Shown piece by piece: positions 6,848 through 15,220 of a stretch of 16,753 bases of DNA. The DNA lies in assembly GCA_937124525.1 (NCBI GenBank), contig CAKZLA010000559.1:1-16753 (forward strand). Reading direction: 5' to 3'. The position numbers and the translations under genes are program-made. Position 1 is the stretch's first letter. Every line of letters starts with the position of its first letter. The notes under the pieces were generated by a model that had not been told where the DNA came from, ran no database searches, and worked only from the letters and a program-made list of their open reading frames with translations. Source of the stretch: an uncultured Desulfobacterium sp. (GTDB lineage Bacteria > Desulfobacterota > Desulfobacteria > Desulfobacterales > Desulfobacteraceae).

Positions 6848-7086
6848 GATCTGAATATTCCTTTACCCTGGATTTCCCGGACAGGGTTGACCAAGGGGTA
6901 AACCAATTGACAAACAATGATTCAAATTATAAATACAGTCTTTATTGCAATTTATAGATTCACAAATTTGGGTGGGGCCAGCGGCTATTATTGCACATAA
7001 TCAAAAGCATTCGCAATCACTGATTTGCCCCTTTCATACCCAAGATAACTACCACAGGCGGTATAATACCATTTTCTATCTTCGTT

Positions 7087-7116
7087 ATGACAGGGGTGCC
7101 TACCATGTGGTATAAA
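7087..7116 (+). promoter_or_regulatory. Candidate gpsA promoter with overlapping palindrome
   Basis: ATGACA (7087-7092), an 18-bp spacer and TATAAA (7111-7116) form an acceptable sigma-70 pattern 60 bp upstream of gpsA. TACCA-TG-TGGTA (7101-7112) overlaps the -10 box. A second palindrome, GGTATAATACC, is at 7060-7070. The rest of the 328-bp gap 6848-7175 shows no gene. A TATAAT-like box for the SRPBCC unit can be seen near 6930 on the minus strand, without a good -35. Confidence 0.35.
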
Positions 7117-7175
7117 AAATGGATAGACAACGCAAATGAGCAATAACCATATTAATAAAAATCAGGGAATATATC

Positions 7176-8234
7176 ATGGCTGGAGCTATTGAAGATATAA
7201 AAAAAATCGGTGTGATCGGAGCTGGAAGCTGGGGCACCGCCCTTGCCAACCTTCTGGCAGATAAGGGATACGAGGTAGATTTATGGGCCTATGAAGCCGA
7301 AGTGGTTCAGGATATTCTGGCCCACCGGGAAAACAAAATGTTTCTCCCCGGCATTGATCTGTCACCCAATCTGATTCCCTCCAATGACCTTGAACAGGTG
7401 GTGACCATCAACAAAATTTTACTGGTGGTGGTGCCGTCCCACACCATGCGGGACATGGCCACCCGCATGGCCCCTTACATTGCAGCAGATACCATTGTCA
7501 TCACCGCCTCCAAGGGCATTGAAGACGGTACCTATCTTACCATGTATGGGGTGTTAAAAGAGAGCCTTCCCTCCTTGAATCCTGAAAATATTGTGGTATT
7601 GTCCGGCCCCAGTTTTGCAAAGGAGGTAGCAATGAAGGTGCCCACCGCCATCAGTGTGGGGGGGGAAAACAGTGATGTGGCCACCCGGGTTCAACACATT
7701 TTTGCCACGGACTATTTCAGAATATATGTAAATGATGATCCCATCGGTCTGGAGCTGGGGGGGGCCGTGAAAAATGTCATTGCCATTGCTGCAGGCTTTG
7801 TGGACGGCATGGGGCTGGGGTTGAATACCCGGGCAGCCCTGATCACACGGGGACTTGCTGAAATCAGACGGCTTGGCATACACATGGGTGCCAATCCCCA
7901 CACCTTTTCCGGCCTCTCCGGCGTGGGGGATCTAATTCTCACCTGCACCGGTGATCTAAGCCGGAACTACACCGTGGGAAAACAGTTGGGACAGGGAATG
8001 ACCCTGGCTGAGATCCAGGACAAACGACGCACCGTGGCAGAAGGGGTCCGGAACACAAAGTCCATATACCACCTGGCCAAAAAATTGAACATAGAACTGC
8101 CCATCATCAACGAAGTCTACCAGGCCCTTTATGAAAACAGCAGCCCTGGAAATGCCATCACACGATTAATGACCCGGCCCCTGGGTCATGAAACCAGTGA
8201 GCTTGACAGATACGCCGCAGAATCCAAGGAATAA
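7176..8234 (+). CDS. gpsA: NAD(P)-dependent glycerol-3-phosphate dehydrogenase
   Basis: 352 residues with AGGGAA upstream of the ATG. The enzyme reduces dihydroxyacetone phosphate to sn-glycerol 3-phosphate, the backbone of bacterial phospholipids, in the cytoplasm. The dinucleotide motif GAGSWG is at residues 15-20. ASKG (111-114), LSGPSFAKEVA (142-152), the catalytic K199 in GGAVKNVIAIAAG, and the NTRAALITRGLAEI and SGLSGVGDLILTC signatures are all present. Length and motif order are normal. It converges on the YhbY gene with only 12 bp between stops, and no terminator is seen between them. Confidence 0.95.
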   Translation: MAGAIEDIKKIGVIGAGSWGTALANLLADKGYEVDLWAYEAEVVQDILAHRENKMFLPGIDLSPNLIPSNDLEQVVTINKILLVVVPSHTMRDMATRMAPYIAADTIVITASKGIEDGTYLTMYGVLKESLPSLNPENIVVLSGPSFAKEVAMKVPTAISVGGENSDVATRVQHIFATDYFRIYVNDDPIGLELGGAVKNVIAIAAGFVDGMGLGLNTRAALITRGLAEIRRLGIHMGANPHTFSGLSGVGDLILTCTGDLSRNYTVGKQLGQGMTLAEIQDKRRTVAEGVRNTKSIYHLAKKLNIELPIINEVYQALYENSSPGNAITRLMTRPLGHETSELDRYAAESKE

Positions 8235-8246
8235 TTTTCATTGGGA

Positions 8247-8552
8247 TCAGGGGATTCTGATAGTTCGTTTTTCAGGTTCCCTGTGTTCCCTGTAATATAT
8301 GGCCACATGGCCAATGAGTCCGGCAAGATGGGACTGGGTACGTTGGGCAATTTCCTGGGCCAATGCCGTCTTGGTCTCTTTTTCTTTATTGTCCACAAAC
8401 TTCACCTTGATCAACTCTGCTGCATCCAGACCCTGGTTTATTTCGCTGACCAAAGCATCGGTCAATCCTTTTTGTCCCACAAAGGCCGCAGGGTTTAACC
8501 CATGGGCAAGTCCTCTCAGATATTTCCGTTGTGATCCTTTTAATTCTTTCAA
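8247..8552 (-). CDS. yhbY: YhbY/CRM-domain RNA-binding protein
   Basis: 101 residues, a single CRM domain. YhbY proteins associate with pre-50S ribosomal particles. The N-terminal helix (LKGSQRKYLRGLAHGLNP), the VGQKGL loop with the GxxG motif (G26, G29) and the C-terminal strands (IGHVAIYYREHREPEKRTI) match the family. The start is TTG at 8552, chosen because AAGGAT lies 4 nt upstream (GGAAGGATACA-TTG) and no ATG lies nearby. The TTG may limit expression. It stands alone, with a 306-bp gene-free gap upstream. Confidence 0.9.
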   Translation of the reverse strand: MKELKGSQRKYLRGLAHGLNPAAFVGQKGLTDALVSEINQGLDAAELIKVKFVDNKEKETKTALAQEIAQRTQSHLAGLIGHVAIYYREHREPEKRTIRIP

Positions 8553-8648
8553 TGTATCCTTCCTTTTTTCAACAATTCCGATTTAGATTCTTATGTCTGA
8601 TTTTTGTGTTATTTTGGTAAGAGAATCAGGCCTCTTTCATATGACATC

Positions 8649-8721
8649 AAAAGTACTTTACAGTCTTTTGAGAAAAGCCAATACAAATGGTTAATGATCA
8701 AAAAAAGTGTAAAGTTCTTTT
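8649..8721. repeat. Inverted repeat upstream of yhbY
   Basis: AAAAGTACTTTACAG (8649-8663) faces GTGTAAAGTTCTTTT (8707-8721), 13 of 15 bases complementary with a 43-bp spacer. It is the only structure noticed in the gene-free stretch 8553-8858. It could form a long hairpin in the yhbY leader or mark two operator half-sites; no function is assigned. Confidence 0.45.
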
Positions 8722-8858
8722 AAAGGATGCCAAAAATCAGAAAACTTTTTTGGTTCTGGCTTGTCCAGGTCAGGTGTTCGGCAGTTTTTATGGTGCCGTC
8801 CCGGATTCTAACACAAAATCTGAATTGTTGTTTTTTTTGTAAAATCAGAACTTGAGCG

Positions 8859-9722
8859 CTAATAGGTTTTAGGTTTAGAAAAGCCTCTGCCAAGGACATT
8901 AAATGTATTTTCAGTGATCATAAAAGCCTGGGGATCAATAAAAAGTACCGCCTCTTCAAGACGTTTGAGCTGATAGTTATGAACCACCGTTAAAATAATT
9001 TTTTTATCCTTACCGGAATAAGCGCCGGAACCGTTGATAAAGGTGGCTCCACGATTCATTTTTTCCTTAATGGCATCGGCAATCTCATCGTAGCTGTCTG
9101 AAATAATCAGAATCATCTTTCTCTGGTTAAACATGGTCAGCACATGCTCCAACACCTGGGAGGTGACATAACTCAATGCAATGGAATAGAGCACAAGATC
9201 CGTGTCCATTAAACCAAAACTAAAAATAAACAGCAGCATGTTAAAGGCAAACAAAAAATTGCCAATGCGGATACCAAATTTCTGGTTGAGCATTATACAG
9301 ACAATATCCAACCCCCCCATTGATCCCAGTGAATGCAGGGCGATCCCACCGCCAATGCCCATGATGGAGCCCCCGGCCATAATGGCCAGAAAAGGATCTT
9401 TTATGGCAATTTCAAAGGAAAAAATCTCCATGCAAAGGGAAAATGCAACCATACCAAAAAGGCTGTAAAAGAAAAAGCGACGGCTGATCTTCAGCCACCC
9501 AAAAAGAAACAGGGGGATATTGAGAATCAAATACCAGACACCAGGGGAAAGAAGGTGGGTGACATAGTAAAACAGCAGGCACACCCCAGACAGCCCTCCG
9601 GTGACAAAGCCGTGGGGGATAATGATGGCATTAATGCCAATGGCAAGAACAATGGACCCTGTGGTCAAGAGGAACAGATTCCATAATACAGATGACAGCA
9701 ATTGTTTTTTTTCAATGCTCAT
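8859..9722 (-). CDS. YitT-family integral membrane protein (DUF161 + DUF2179)
   Basis: 287 residues from the ATG at 9722, which gives the usual family length; the open frame extends 48 codons upstream. The RBS is weak (TTGGA about 9 nt away). Five or six hydrophobic segments span about residues 10-200, with the repeated glycine motifs NAIIIPHGFVTGGLSG and HSLGSMGGLDI typical of YitT/DUF161. The soluble C-terminal domain (about 205-287: RGATFINGSGAYSGKDKKIILTVV ... GRGF) is DUF2179, a GlnB-like cytoplasmic domain. The substrate is unknown; members are annotated as transporters or permeases. It is monocistronic as far as can be seen. Confidence 0.85.
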   Translation of the reverse strand: MSIEKKQLLSSVLWNLFLLTTGSIVLAIGINAIIIPHGFVTGGLSGVCLLFYYVTHLLSPGVWYLILNIPLFLFGWLKISRRFFFYSLFGMVAFSLCMEIFSFEIAIKDPFLAIMAGGSIMGIGGGIALHSLGSMGGLDIVCIMLNQKFGIRIGNFLFAFNMLLFIFSFGLMDTDLVLYSIALSYVTSQVLEHVLTMFNQRKMILIISDSYDEIADAIKEKMNRGATFINGSGAYSGKDKKIILTVVHNYQLKRLEEAVLFIDPQAFMITENTFNVLGRGFSKPKTY

Positions 9723-9884
9723 GGGAGGATTTCCAATTAATACCCATTCAGGGGCATGGAATAATATCAAGGGATGGACGGTAATAACGCCACAAGAAAA
9801 CCATCCCAAATTCGCTACTTTCCCGGCACGCAAACCAGAATCTATTTCCCTGGAAAAATATAGCATCCCAGAGAAAGAACGCAG

Positions 9885-9913
9885 CGTTTACACCCATTTA
9901 AAAACAGAGTCAA
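9885..9913 (-). promoter_or_regulatory. Weak candidate promoter of the YitT gene
   Basis: On the minus strand TTGACT (9908-9913) is followed after 17 bp by TAAACG (9885-9890), a poor -10. It would give a leader of about 150 nt. Nothing else is supported in the 308-bp gap 9723-10030, and no T-tailed hairpin was found after hypE. Confidence 0.22.
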
Positions 9914-10030
9914 GCCTTTTTAATTACCACATGTAAAAACCTGACAAAGACACCCCCATCATTTCATGGTCCAGCATTGTAGATAAAGGGTTTCATCATA
10001 ATATCGTCCCTTATACAGTTAAGCCGAATA

Positions 10031-11041
10031 TTAACAAATTCGAGGAAGCTGATCCCCTGCCAGCATGTCCACGATGCGGGACCCGCCAATAATGGTTTCC
10101 AGAAAAACACGGCCAGAATCTTTGGCTGTGACTTCTCCTATCACCGCCGCATCTTTACCAAAGGGATTTTGCTTAATGGCCGTGAGCACCGCATCGGTAT
10201 CCTCCGGCGGAACAATGGCCAGCAGTTTTCCCTCATTGGCAATGTAAAGGGGATCAAAACCAAGCAGCTCGCACATTCCAAGGACAGCATCCTTCACAGG
10301 GATATCCTGCTCCTTTATTCGAATCCCCACACTGGACTGACTGGCAATTTCGTTTAAAGTGGTGCCCACCCCCCCCCGGGTGGGGTCCCGGAGCACATGG
10401 ACCCCCGGCCCTGCCCCAAGAATCTCCTTGACCATGTGATTTAAAGGGGCACTGTCTGTTTGAATCCCAGAAGCAAAGCCAAGCCCTTCTCTTGCACCCA
10501 GCACGGTGATCCCATGGTCGGCAATGGTGCCGCTGATGATCACCTGGTCTCCGGGCCTTGCATTGCTGCCGGACAGGCTGATACCCGGCGGAATTATGCC
10601 AAAGCCCGAGGTATTGATAAAAATCTTATCCGCCTTCCCCCGGGGCACCACCTTGGTGTCTCCGGTGACCACCTGGACCCCGGCGTTGCGGGCCGCCTGG
10701 GCCATGGATTGAAGAATGGCTGACAAGGACGCTGACGAAAACCCCTCCTCCAGGATCAGCCCCACACTGACATACCGGGGAATGGCACCGCACATGGCCA
10801 CATCATTTACGGTGCCGTTGATGGCCAGGTCTCCGATGTTACCACCGGGGAAAAAAATGGGATCCACCACGTAGGAGTCCGTGGAAAAGGCCACCCGGCT
10901 ACCGTTGATATCAAGAACGGCACCATCGTCCAGTCGGTCCAGAATGGGGTTGTTAAAGGCGGGAAGAATCATGTTGGAAATCATGGCATGGGAAATCTTC
11001 CCTCCGCTGCCATGATCCAATAGTACCGTGTCATTGCCCAT
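10031..11041 (-). CDS. hypE: Hydrogenase maturation protein HypE (carbamoyl dehydratase)
   Basis: 336 residues from the ATG at 11041, preceded by AAAGGAC; an upstream ATG at 11116 would add 25 residues lying in a repeat and is not preferred. HypE receives a carbamoyl group from HypF on its terminal cysteine, dehydrates it with ATP to a thiocyanate, and passes cyanide to the iron held by HypCD. Visible features are GSGGK (11-15), the AIR-synthase-like ATP-binding motifs (STDSYVVDP, GTVNDVAMCGA, VTGDTKVV), DPTRGG, and the invariant C-terminal PRIC with C336. It is last in hypC-F-D-E, separated from hypD by 171 bp that hold an inverted REP-like pair, unlike the tight spacing of the first three genes. 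Confidence 0.95.
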   Translation of the reverse strand: MGNDTVLLDHGSGGKISHAMISNMILPAFNNPILDRLDDGAVLDINGSRVAFSTDSYVVDPIFFPGGNIGDLAINGTVNDVAMCGAIPRYVSVGLILEEGFSSASLSAILQSMAQAARNAGVQVVTGDTKVVPRGKADKIFINTSGFGIIPPGISLSGSNARPGDQVIISGTIADHGITVLGAREGLGFASGIQTDSAPLNHMVKEILGAGPGVHVLRDPTRGGVGTTLNEIASQSSVGIRIKEQDIPVKDAVLGMCELLGFDPLYIANEGKLLAIVPPEDTDAVLTAIKQNPFGKDAAVIGEVTAKDSGRVFLETIIGGSRIVDMLAGDQLPRIC

Positions 11042-11085
11042 ATGTTGTTTGTCCTTTTTCTGTTTTAAAAAAACGCCGTCACTTC

Positions 11086-11198
11086 GGGCGTATTCCCATT
11101 TCCCCAGCATCATCATACAATTTTATGAAGCTGATTTTCAGGCAAATGGGGTCAGGCTTGCTAATTAACTATCCGACTGGGAAAATGGGAATGTGCCC
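11086..11198. repeat. Inverted pair of REP-like repeats between hypD and hypE
   Basis: Core copies at 11086-11107 (plus orientation) and 11177-11198 (minus orientation) are 19/22 identical when one is inverted. They could form a 22-bp imperfect stem around a loop of about 70 nt in the hyp message. Both resemble 5437-5458. GGGGTCAGG is at 11148-11156. Convergent pairs of REP units with such flanks are known products of REP-associated tyrosine transposases (RAYTs); none is encoded here. The pair sits directly between the hypD stop and the hypE start and may affect hypE expression. Confidence 0.65.
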
Positions 11199-11212
11199 GT
11201 CATTCTCCGGGG

Positions 11213-12298
11213 TCAATTGTACCGATAAAATGCCGCACAGGCCCCTTCGCTGGAGACCATGCAGGGCCCCACAGGGTGCATGGGGGTGCATCGTTTTTTA
11301 TAAAGACTGCACTGATCAGGGGTTTTCAGTCCCATCAAAATCTCTCCACAGGCACACCCGGCAGGTTCCGGTGCGTCACACGCCTGGATATCAAATTTTT
11401 CCAGGGCATTGAAACTGGCGAAATCCGGTCGAAGCACAAGCCCACTTGCCGGGATCATGCCAATGCCCCGCCACACGGTATCAGCTTTTTCAAACACCTG
11501 ATCCATCACGGCCAGGGCCTTGGGATTGCCCTGGGCAGACACGGCCCGGGGATAGGCATTTTCCAGGGCTGGTATTTGGGAAGCATTCTGCTTCACCAGC
11601 ATGAAAATGGCCTTTAAGATATCCACCGGTTCAAACCCTGCAATCACCGACGGTATCCTATATTGATCAAATACAGGTTGATAGGCACTGGTACCGGTGA
11701 TCACGGACACATGACCGGGAAGTAAAAATCCATCAATGTCCACCCCCGGGGTTTCCATGAGGGCCGCCAGGGCCGGGGGGGTAAGCTTATGGGCGCAATG
11801 GATGGAAAAATTGGTGATCCCCTGCTCTTTTGCCGCCATGATGGAGGCTGCCACCGTGGGGGTGGTGGTTTCAAACCCCACCGCACAGAACACCACCTGT
11901 TGCCTGGGGTTTTCTGCGGCCAGTGTCACCGCATCAAAGGCCGAATAAACCACCCGGACATCCCGGCCCCGGGCCTTTTCCTGTTGCAATGAAGCGTGGG
12001 TTCCCGGTACCCGCATGAGATCCCCAAAGGTGCTAAGGATCACCCCGGGTTCCATGGCAAGGGCCACAAAGGTGTCAATGTCCCGCTGGGAGGTCACGCA
12101 CACAGGGCATCCCGGGCCTGTCAAAAGCTTGATGGTATCAGGCAATACACTGGGGATACCATGCCGGAAGATGGACATGGTGTGGGTGCCGCACACCTCC
12201 ATGAGACGCAGTTTTTTTCCATGGATACGGCCTATTGCAGCAATGAGCTGCCGGGCAAGATCCCCATCCCGATACTCCTGAACATATTTTAATGCCAT
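11213..12298 (-). CDS. hypD: Hydrogenase maturation protein HypD
   Basis: 361 residues from the ATG at 12298, preceded by AGAGGAA at good spacing. HypD carries a [4Fe-4S] cluster and, with HypC, forms the scaffold on which Fe(CN)2CO is built. Visible residues are C36 in EVCGTHT (with H39), C64 and C67 in GPGCPVC, the GFETTTP motif, and C-terminal cluster cysteines including CACGEILMG and the CTPMHPVGPCMVSSEG region. It starts 13 nt after the hypF stop, so the two are cotranscribed. Its stop lies just beside the REP-like pair. Length and motifs are normal. Confidence 0.96.
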   Translation of the reverse strand: MALKYVQEYRDGDLARQLIAAIGRIHGKKLRLMEVCGTHTMSIFRHGIPSVLPDTIKLLTGPGCPVCVTSQRDIDTFVALAMEPGVILSTFGDLMRVPGTHASLQQEKARGRDVRVVYSAFDAVTLAAENPRQQVVFCAVGFETTTPTVAASIMAAKEQGITNFSIHCAHKLTPPALAALMETPGVDIDGFLLPGHVSVITGTSAYQPVFDQYRIPSVIAGFEPVDILKAIFMLVKQNASQIPALENAYPRAVSAQGNPKALAVMDQVFEKADTVWRGIGMIPASGLVLRPDFASFNALEKFDIQACDAPEPAGCACGEILMGLKTPDQCSLYKKRCTPMHPVGPCMVSSEGACAAFYRYN

Positions 12299-12311
12299 GT
12301 GAGTTCCTCTA

Positions 12312-14684
12312 TTATTTCCGGACCAGCTCTCCGGCAATCACCGCCTGACCCAGACTGATCCCGCCATCACCGGCTGGTACCTTTCCATGGGTATAAACCT
12401 TTAAGCCCTGATGTTCAAGGCGTTTTAAAATCCCTGACAGAATCAACCCATTATTAAAAACACCGCCGGAGAGTACCACGCTAAGGAGACCTGTTGCTTC
12501 ACTCACCGCCAGGGCCGCACGGGAAAAGCCTTCAATGATTGTTCCATGAAACCGCCCCCCCATCACCCCGGGGGAAATTCCTTTTTGGCAATCTTGAATC
12601 ATCTCAATAAAGGCTGGATCAAAATCCATCTCCACCATGGCCTGTCCGTCCTCACCATGGATATCATTTAGATGAATGTCATAGGCCCGATTCTTTGCCG
12701 TGCTGCTCATCGCCTGGAGATTCATGGCCGCCTGCCCCTCAAAGGTAATTTTATCCCGGATACCCAAAAGGGATGCCACGGCATCAAACAAACGCCCGCA
12801 ACTGGAGGTCAGGGGGCAGTTCAGCCCCTTTGTCATCATGGTGGACACAAAATTCAGTCGATCCCGTCCCACCCGGTGGATCAGGGGAATCTCCAGATCC
12901 AGGAAATCATTCCCCCAGATCTGCCACAGGTAGGCCGCCGCCATGCGCCAGGGCTCAAGCACTGCAGAATCCCCTCCGGGCATGGGGGTATATTTGAGAT
13001 GGGCCCGGCGCTTAAAATCGGTCAAGGTACAGGTGAGCACCTCTCCGCCCCATATGGCGCCATCGGTGCCAAGGCCTGTGCCGTCAAGGGTGATGGCAAT
13101 CACCGGCTCCACAATACCATTTTCCGCCATGCACGACACCGCATGGGCATGGTGATGCTGCACGGCCACTGTTTTCATCCCTTTTTGCTCCTGGGCCCAG
13201 GCGGTGCTCAGATACCCCGGGTGAAGGTCATGGGCAATGATTTCAGGGGAAATATCCAGAATCCGCTTGAGATGGTCCACACTGGACTGATAGAATTGAA
13301 AGACCTTTTCATTGTCAAGGTCGCCAATGTGCTGACTTAAAAACGCCTTGTTCTCCCGGGTGAGGCACACGGTGCTTTTTAATCCCCCCCCACAGGCCAG
13401 CACCCGGGGCATGGGCTGTTTCAAAAAAACAGGCAAAGGGGCATATCCCCGAGAACGCCGGAAAAATCGGGGCACCTTTTCCTGCACTTGCATGATGGAA
13501 TCATCGGCCCTGAAATAAATATCCCTGTTGTGGAGGAGAAAATAATCGGCCATGTGGGAAAAGGCGGCAAGGGCATGATCATTATCAATGGAAAGGGGTT
13601 CTCCACTGGGATTGCCGCTGGTCATGACAAGTACCGATGGCCCCTTTGTCAAAAGCAGGTAATGAAGGGGGGTATAGGGCAGCATGATGCCAAGAAAAGG
13701 ATTGTCAGGGGCAATGGCAGAACTTAAAGCCAATCTCTCCCCATACAAGGTAGCATAACCATCGCAAGGGGTGGTATGAACACCCTGCCCATGGCAAAAT
13801 TTACGCTTTTTCAACAACACAATGGGCCGGTGGCGGGAGGTGAGCAGGATCTCTTCTTCGGGGCTTATGTAAACATAACAGGCGGCATCCCCGGGGGATC
13901 GGGCCATCAGGGCAAAGGGTTTATCCGGTCTTTTTTTCGCATCTCTCAGGCGGCTCACCGCATCATGGCAGGTGGCATCCACTGCCAAATGAAATCCCCC
14001 CAACCCTTTTATGGCAACAATATGTCCCTGCTTTAACAGAAGGGCCGCCTTTTCAACGGCGTTTCTGGGTCCGGTGTCCACGGCCCGTCCTCCATGATCC
14101 ACCAAAAAGGTACGGGGACCACACACGGGACAGGCATTGGGCTGGGCATGGAATCGCCTATCCATGGGATCATCATATTCCCTTTGGCATGCCGGACACA
14201 GGGGAAAGGAAGACATGGCGGTTTTAGGTCGATCATAGGGAATGTCTTTAATGATGGTGTACCGGGGGCCGCAGTTGGTGCAATTTATGAAAGGATATTC
14301 AAATCGACGATCAGTGGCATCTGCCATCTCTTTAAGGCAATCCCCACAGATGGAGACATCCGGCGAGATCAATGCCGACCGTTCCCCCTCCCCACCGCTG
14401 CTGCGGATGGTAAAATCAACGTATCCCTGCACTGGAATCTGGATGGATTCCAGCTCAGAAATGGATGAAAGGGGTGGTTTTTTTTTTACAATGTCCTGGC
14501 AGAAGGCATCCATTTCTTCATGGGGGCCTTCCACCACCAGAGTAACCCCCTGGGCGGTGTTGGATACTTCTCCGTTAAATTTGTAATGGTGGGCCAGCTG
14601 GAACACAAAGGGTCGAAAGCCAACTCCCTGTACAATGCCGGAAATATTCACCCTTCTGGCTGAAATGATGCAATTGATGTCCAT
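12312..14684 (-). CDS. hypF: Carbamoyltransferase HypF
   Basis: 790 residues, full length. HypF turns carbamoyl phosphate and ATP into carbamoyl-adenylate and transfers the carbamoyl group to the HypE terminal cysteine. Domains in order are an acylphosphatase domain (1-95; GIVQGVGFRPFV with R24, N42), two HypF zinc fingers (C113/C116, C135/C138, C163/C166, C185/C188), a YrdC/Sua5-like domain (about 205-390, VAIKGLGGFHL and TSGNPSGEP), and a Kae1-like domain (from about 425) with HHHAHA (510-515) and LDGTGLGTDG. It starts 9 nt after the hypC stop, with a weak RBS inside hypC, suggesting coupling. No domain is missing. Confidence 0.97.
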   Translation of the reverse strand: MDINCIISARRVNISGIVQGVGFRPFVFQLAHHYKFNGEVSNTAQGVTLVVEGPHEEMDAFCQDIVKKKPPLSSISELESIQIPVQGYVDFTIRSSGGEGERSALISPDVSICGDCLKEMADATDRRFEYPFINCTNCGPRYTIIKDIPYDRPKTAMSSFPLCPACQREYDDPMDRRFHAQPNACPVCGPRTFLVDHGGRAVDTGPRNAVEKAALLLKQGHIVAIKGLGGFHLAVDATCHDAVSRLRDAKKRPDKPFALMARSPGDAACYVYISPEEEILLTSRHRPIVLLKKRKFCHGQGVHTTPCDGYATLYGERLALSSAIAPDNPFLGIMLPYTPLHYLLLTKGPSVLVMTSGNPSGEPLSIDNDHALAAFSHMADYFLLHNRDIYFRADDSIMQVQEKVPRFFRRSRGYAPLPVFLKQPMPRVLACGGGLKSTVCLTRENKAFLSQHIGDLDNEKVFQFYQSSVDHLKRILDISPEIIAHDLHPGYLSTAWAQEQKGMKTVAVQHHHAHAVSCMAENGIVEPVIAITLDGTGLGTDGAIWGGEVLTCTLTDFKRRAHLKYTPMPGGDSAVLEPWRMAAAYLWQIWGNDFLDLEIPLIHRVGRDRLNFVSTMMTKGLNCPLTSSCGRLFDAVASLLGIRDKITFEGQAAMNLQAMSSTAKNRAYDIHLNDIHGEDGQAMVEMDFDPAFIEMIQDCQKGISPGVMGGRFHGTIIEGFSRAALAVSEATGLLSVVLSGGVFNNGLILSGILKRLEHQGLKVYTHGKVPAGDGGISLGQAVIAGELVRK

Positions 14685-14693
14685 TCTGGAACA

Positions 14694-14936
14694 TCACACC
14701 GTTTTATTGGACATAGCGTCCACAGCGTCCAGCATGTTACGCATATCCACAAGGGCCTGCTTTGCGATTTCTTCATCCACCTTGCTGATGGCAAACCCGG
14801 CATGGATAATGACGTAATCCCCGATTTTAACATCCTCCAGAAGCATGAGGCTGGCCTCCCGCCGGACTCCATCCACATCCACTGTTGCCAACGCTTCTTT
14901 TATTTCAACAATTTTTGAAGGTACTGCAAGACACAT
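14694..14936 (-). CDS. hypC: Hydrogenase maturation chaperone HypC
   Basis: 80 residues from the ATG at 14936, with GGGGTGA about 9 nt upstream. The N-terminus MCLAVP carries the essential C2, which holds the iron intermediate after Met removal, and H45 (YVIIHAGFAI) is conserved. HypC binds HypD, then delivers the Fe(CN)2CO unit to the hydrogenase large-subunit precursor. The open frame extends to 15002 through the leader repeat, but no RBS supports that. It is first in hypCFDE; hypA and hypB (nickel insertion) are absent from the window. A promoter and a two-hairpin leader precede it. Confidence 0.94.
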   Translation of the reverse strand: MCLAVPSKIVEIKEALATVDVDGVRREASLMLLEDVKIGDYVIIHAGFAISKVDEEIAKQALVDMRNMLDAVDAMSNKTV

Positions 14937-14957
14937 ATTTTTATTCACCCCATATAA

Positions 14958-15043
14958 ATGCCACGGGCAGGCCGTATTCTGGACCCGGCCTGCGCACAAC
15001 AAAGATTGAAAGCCCCTCTTCTTTGCCGGGGCTTTCTTATAAG
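14958..15043 (-). ncRNA. Two-hairpin element, copy 3, in the predicted hyp operon leader
   Basis: Read on the minus strand this aligns with the plus strands of 2896-2989 and 5330-5423. It keeps TTATAAG at the front, the TTTGTTGTG linker and CCCGTGGCA at the end. Stem 1 is GAAAGCCCC/GGGGCTTTC (15028-15036 with 15008-15016). Three of its nine pairs differ from the other copies and all stay paired. Stem 2 has eight Watson-Crick pairs, one C/C mismatch and seven outer pairs including the same G.U cluster. It would be transcribed in the hypC leader about 20 nt before the hypC RBS. It is a candidate cis-acting or stabilising RNA; function unknown. Confidence 0.6.
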
Positions 15044-15061
15044 AATTTCAGTTAATCCATA

Positions 15062-15090
15062 ATACTACCTGGGTCAAACAGATGAGTCAA
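15062..15090 (-). promoter_or_regulatory. Predicted sigma-70 promoter of hypCFDE
   Basis: On the minus strand TTGACT (15085-15090), a 17-bp spacer and TAGTAT (15062-15067). Transcription would start near 15055, giving a leader of about 120 nt that contains the whole two-hairpin element. No sigma-54 (GG-N10-GC) pattern was noticed. The remaining bases 15091-15220 up to the integrase stop hold no supported gene. Confidence 0.5.
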
Positions 15091-15220
15091 CAGGGAACTC
15101 AACTCTCAAACCCGGGGCTATGATGATAAATCGGAGAGTAAATCAGCCAGAATATTTGTGATAACTTGGGAAGATCACTAAACAACTCCTTTGAAAATCG
15201 AAGACCGTTGGTCAGTCAGC

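Noticed and set aside
9723..9866. 48-codon N-terminal extension of the YitT protein
   Set aside because: It exceeds the family's usual length and lacks an RBS; the start at 9722 fits better although its own RBS is weak.
11042..11116. 25-codon N-terminal extension of HypE
   Set aside because: It runs through a REP-like core, lacks an RBS, and the start at 11041 gives the normal HypE N-terminus and length.
14937..15002. 22-codon N-terminal extension of HypC
   Set aside because: HypC must begin with Met-Cys for function and the extension is the translated hairpin element.
15100..15205. Minus-strand short ORF starting with TTG directly after AAAGGAG
   Set aside because: There is no spacing between RBS and start, and the 30-codon peptide has no recognisable features.
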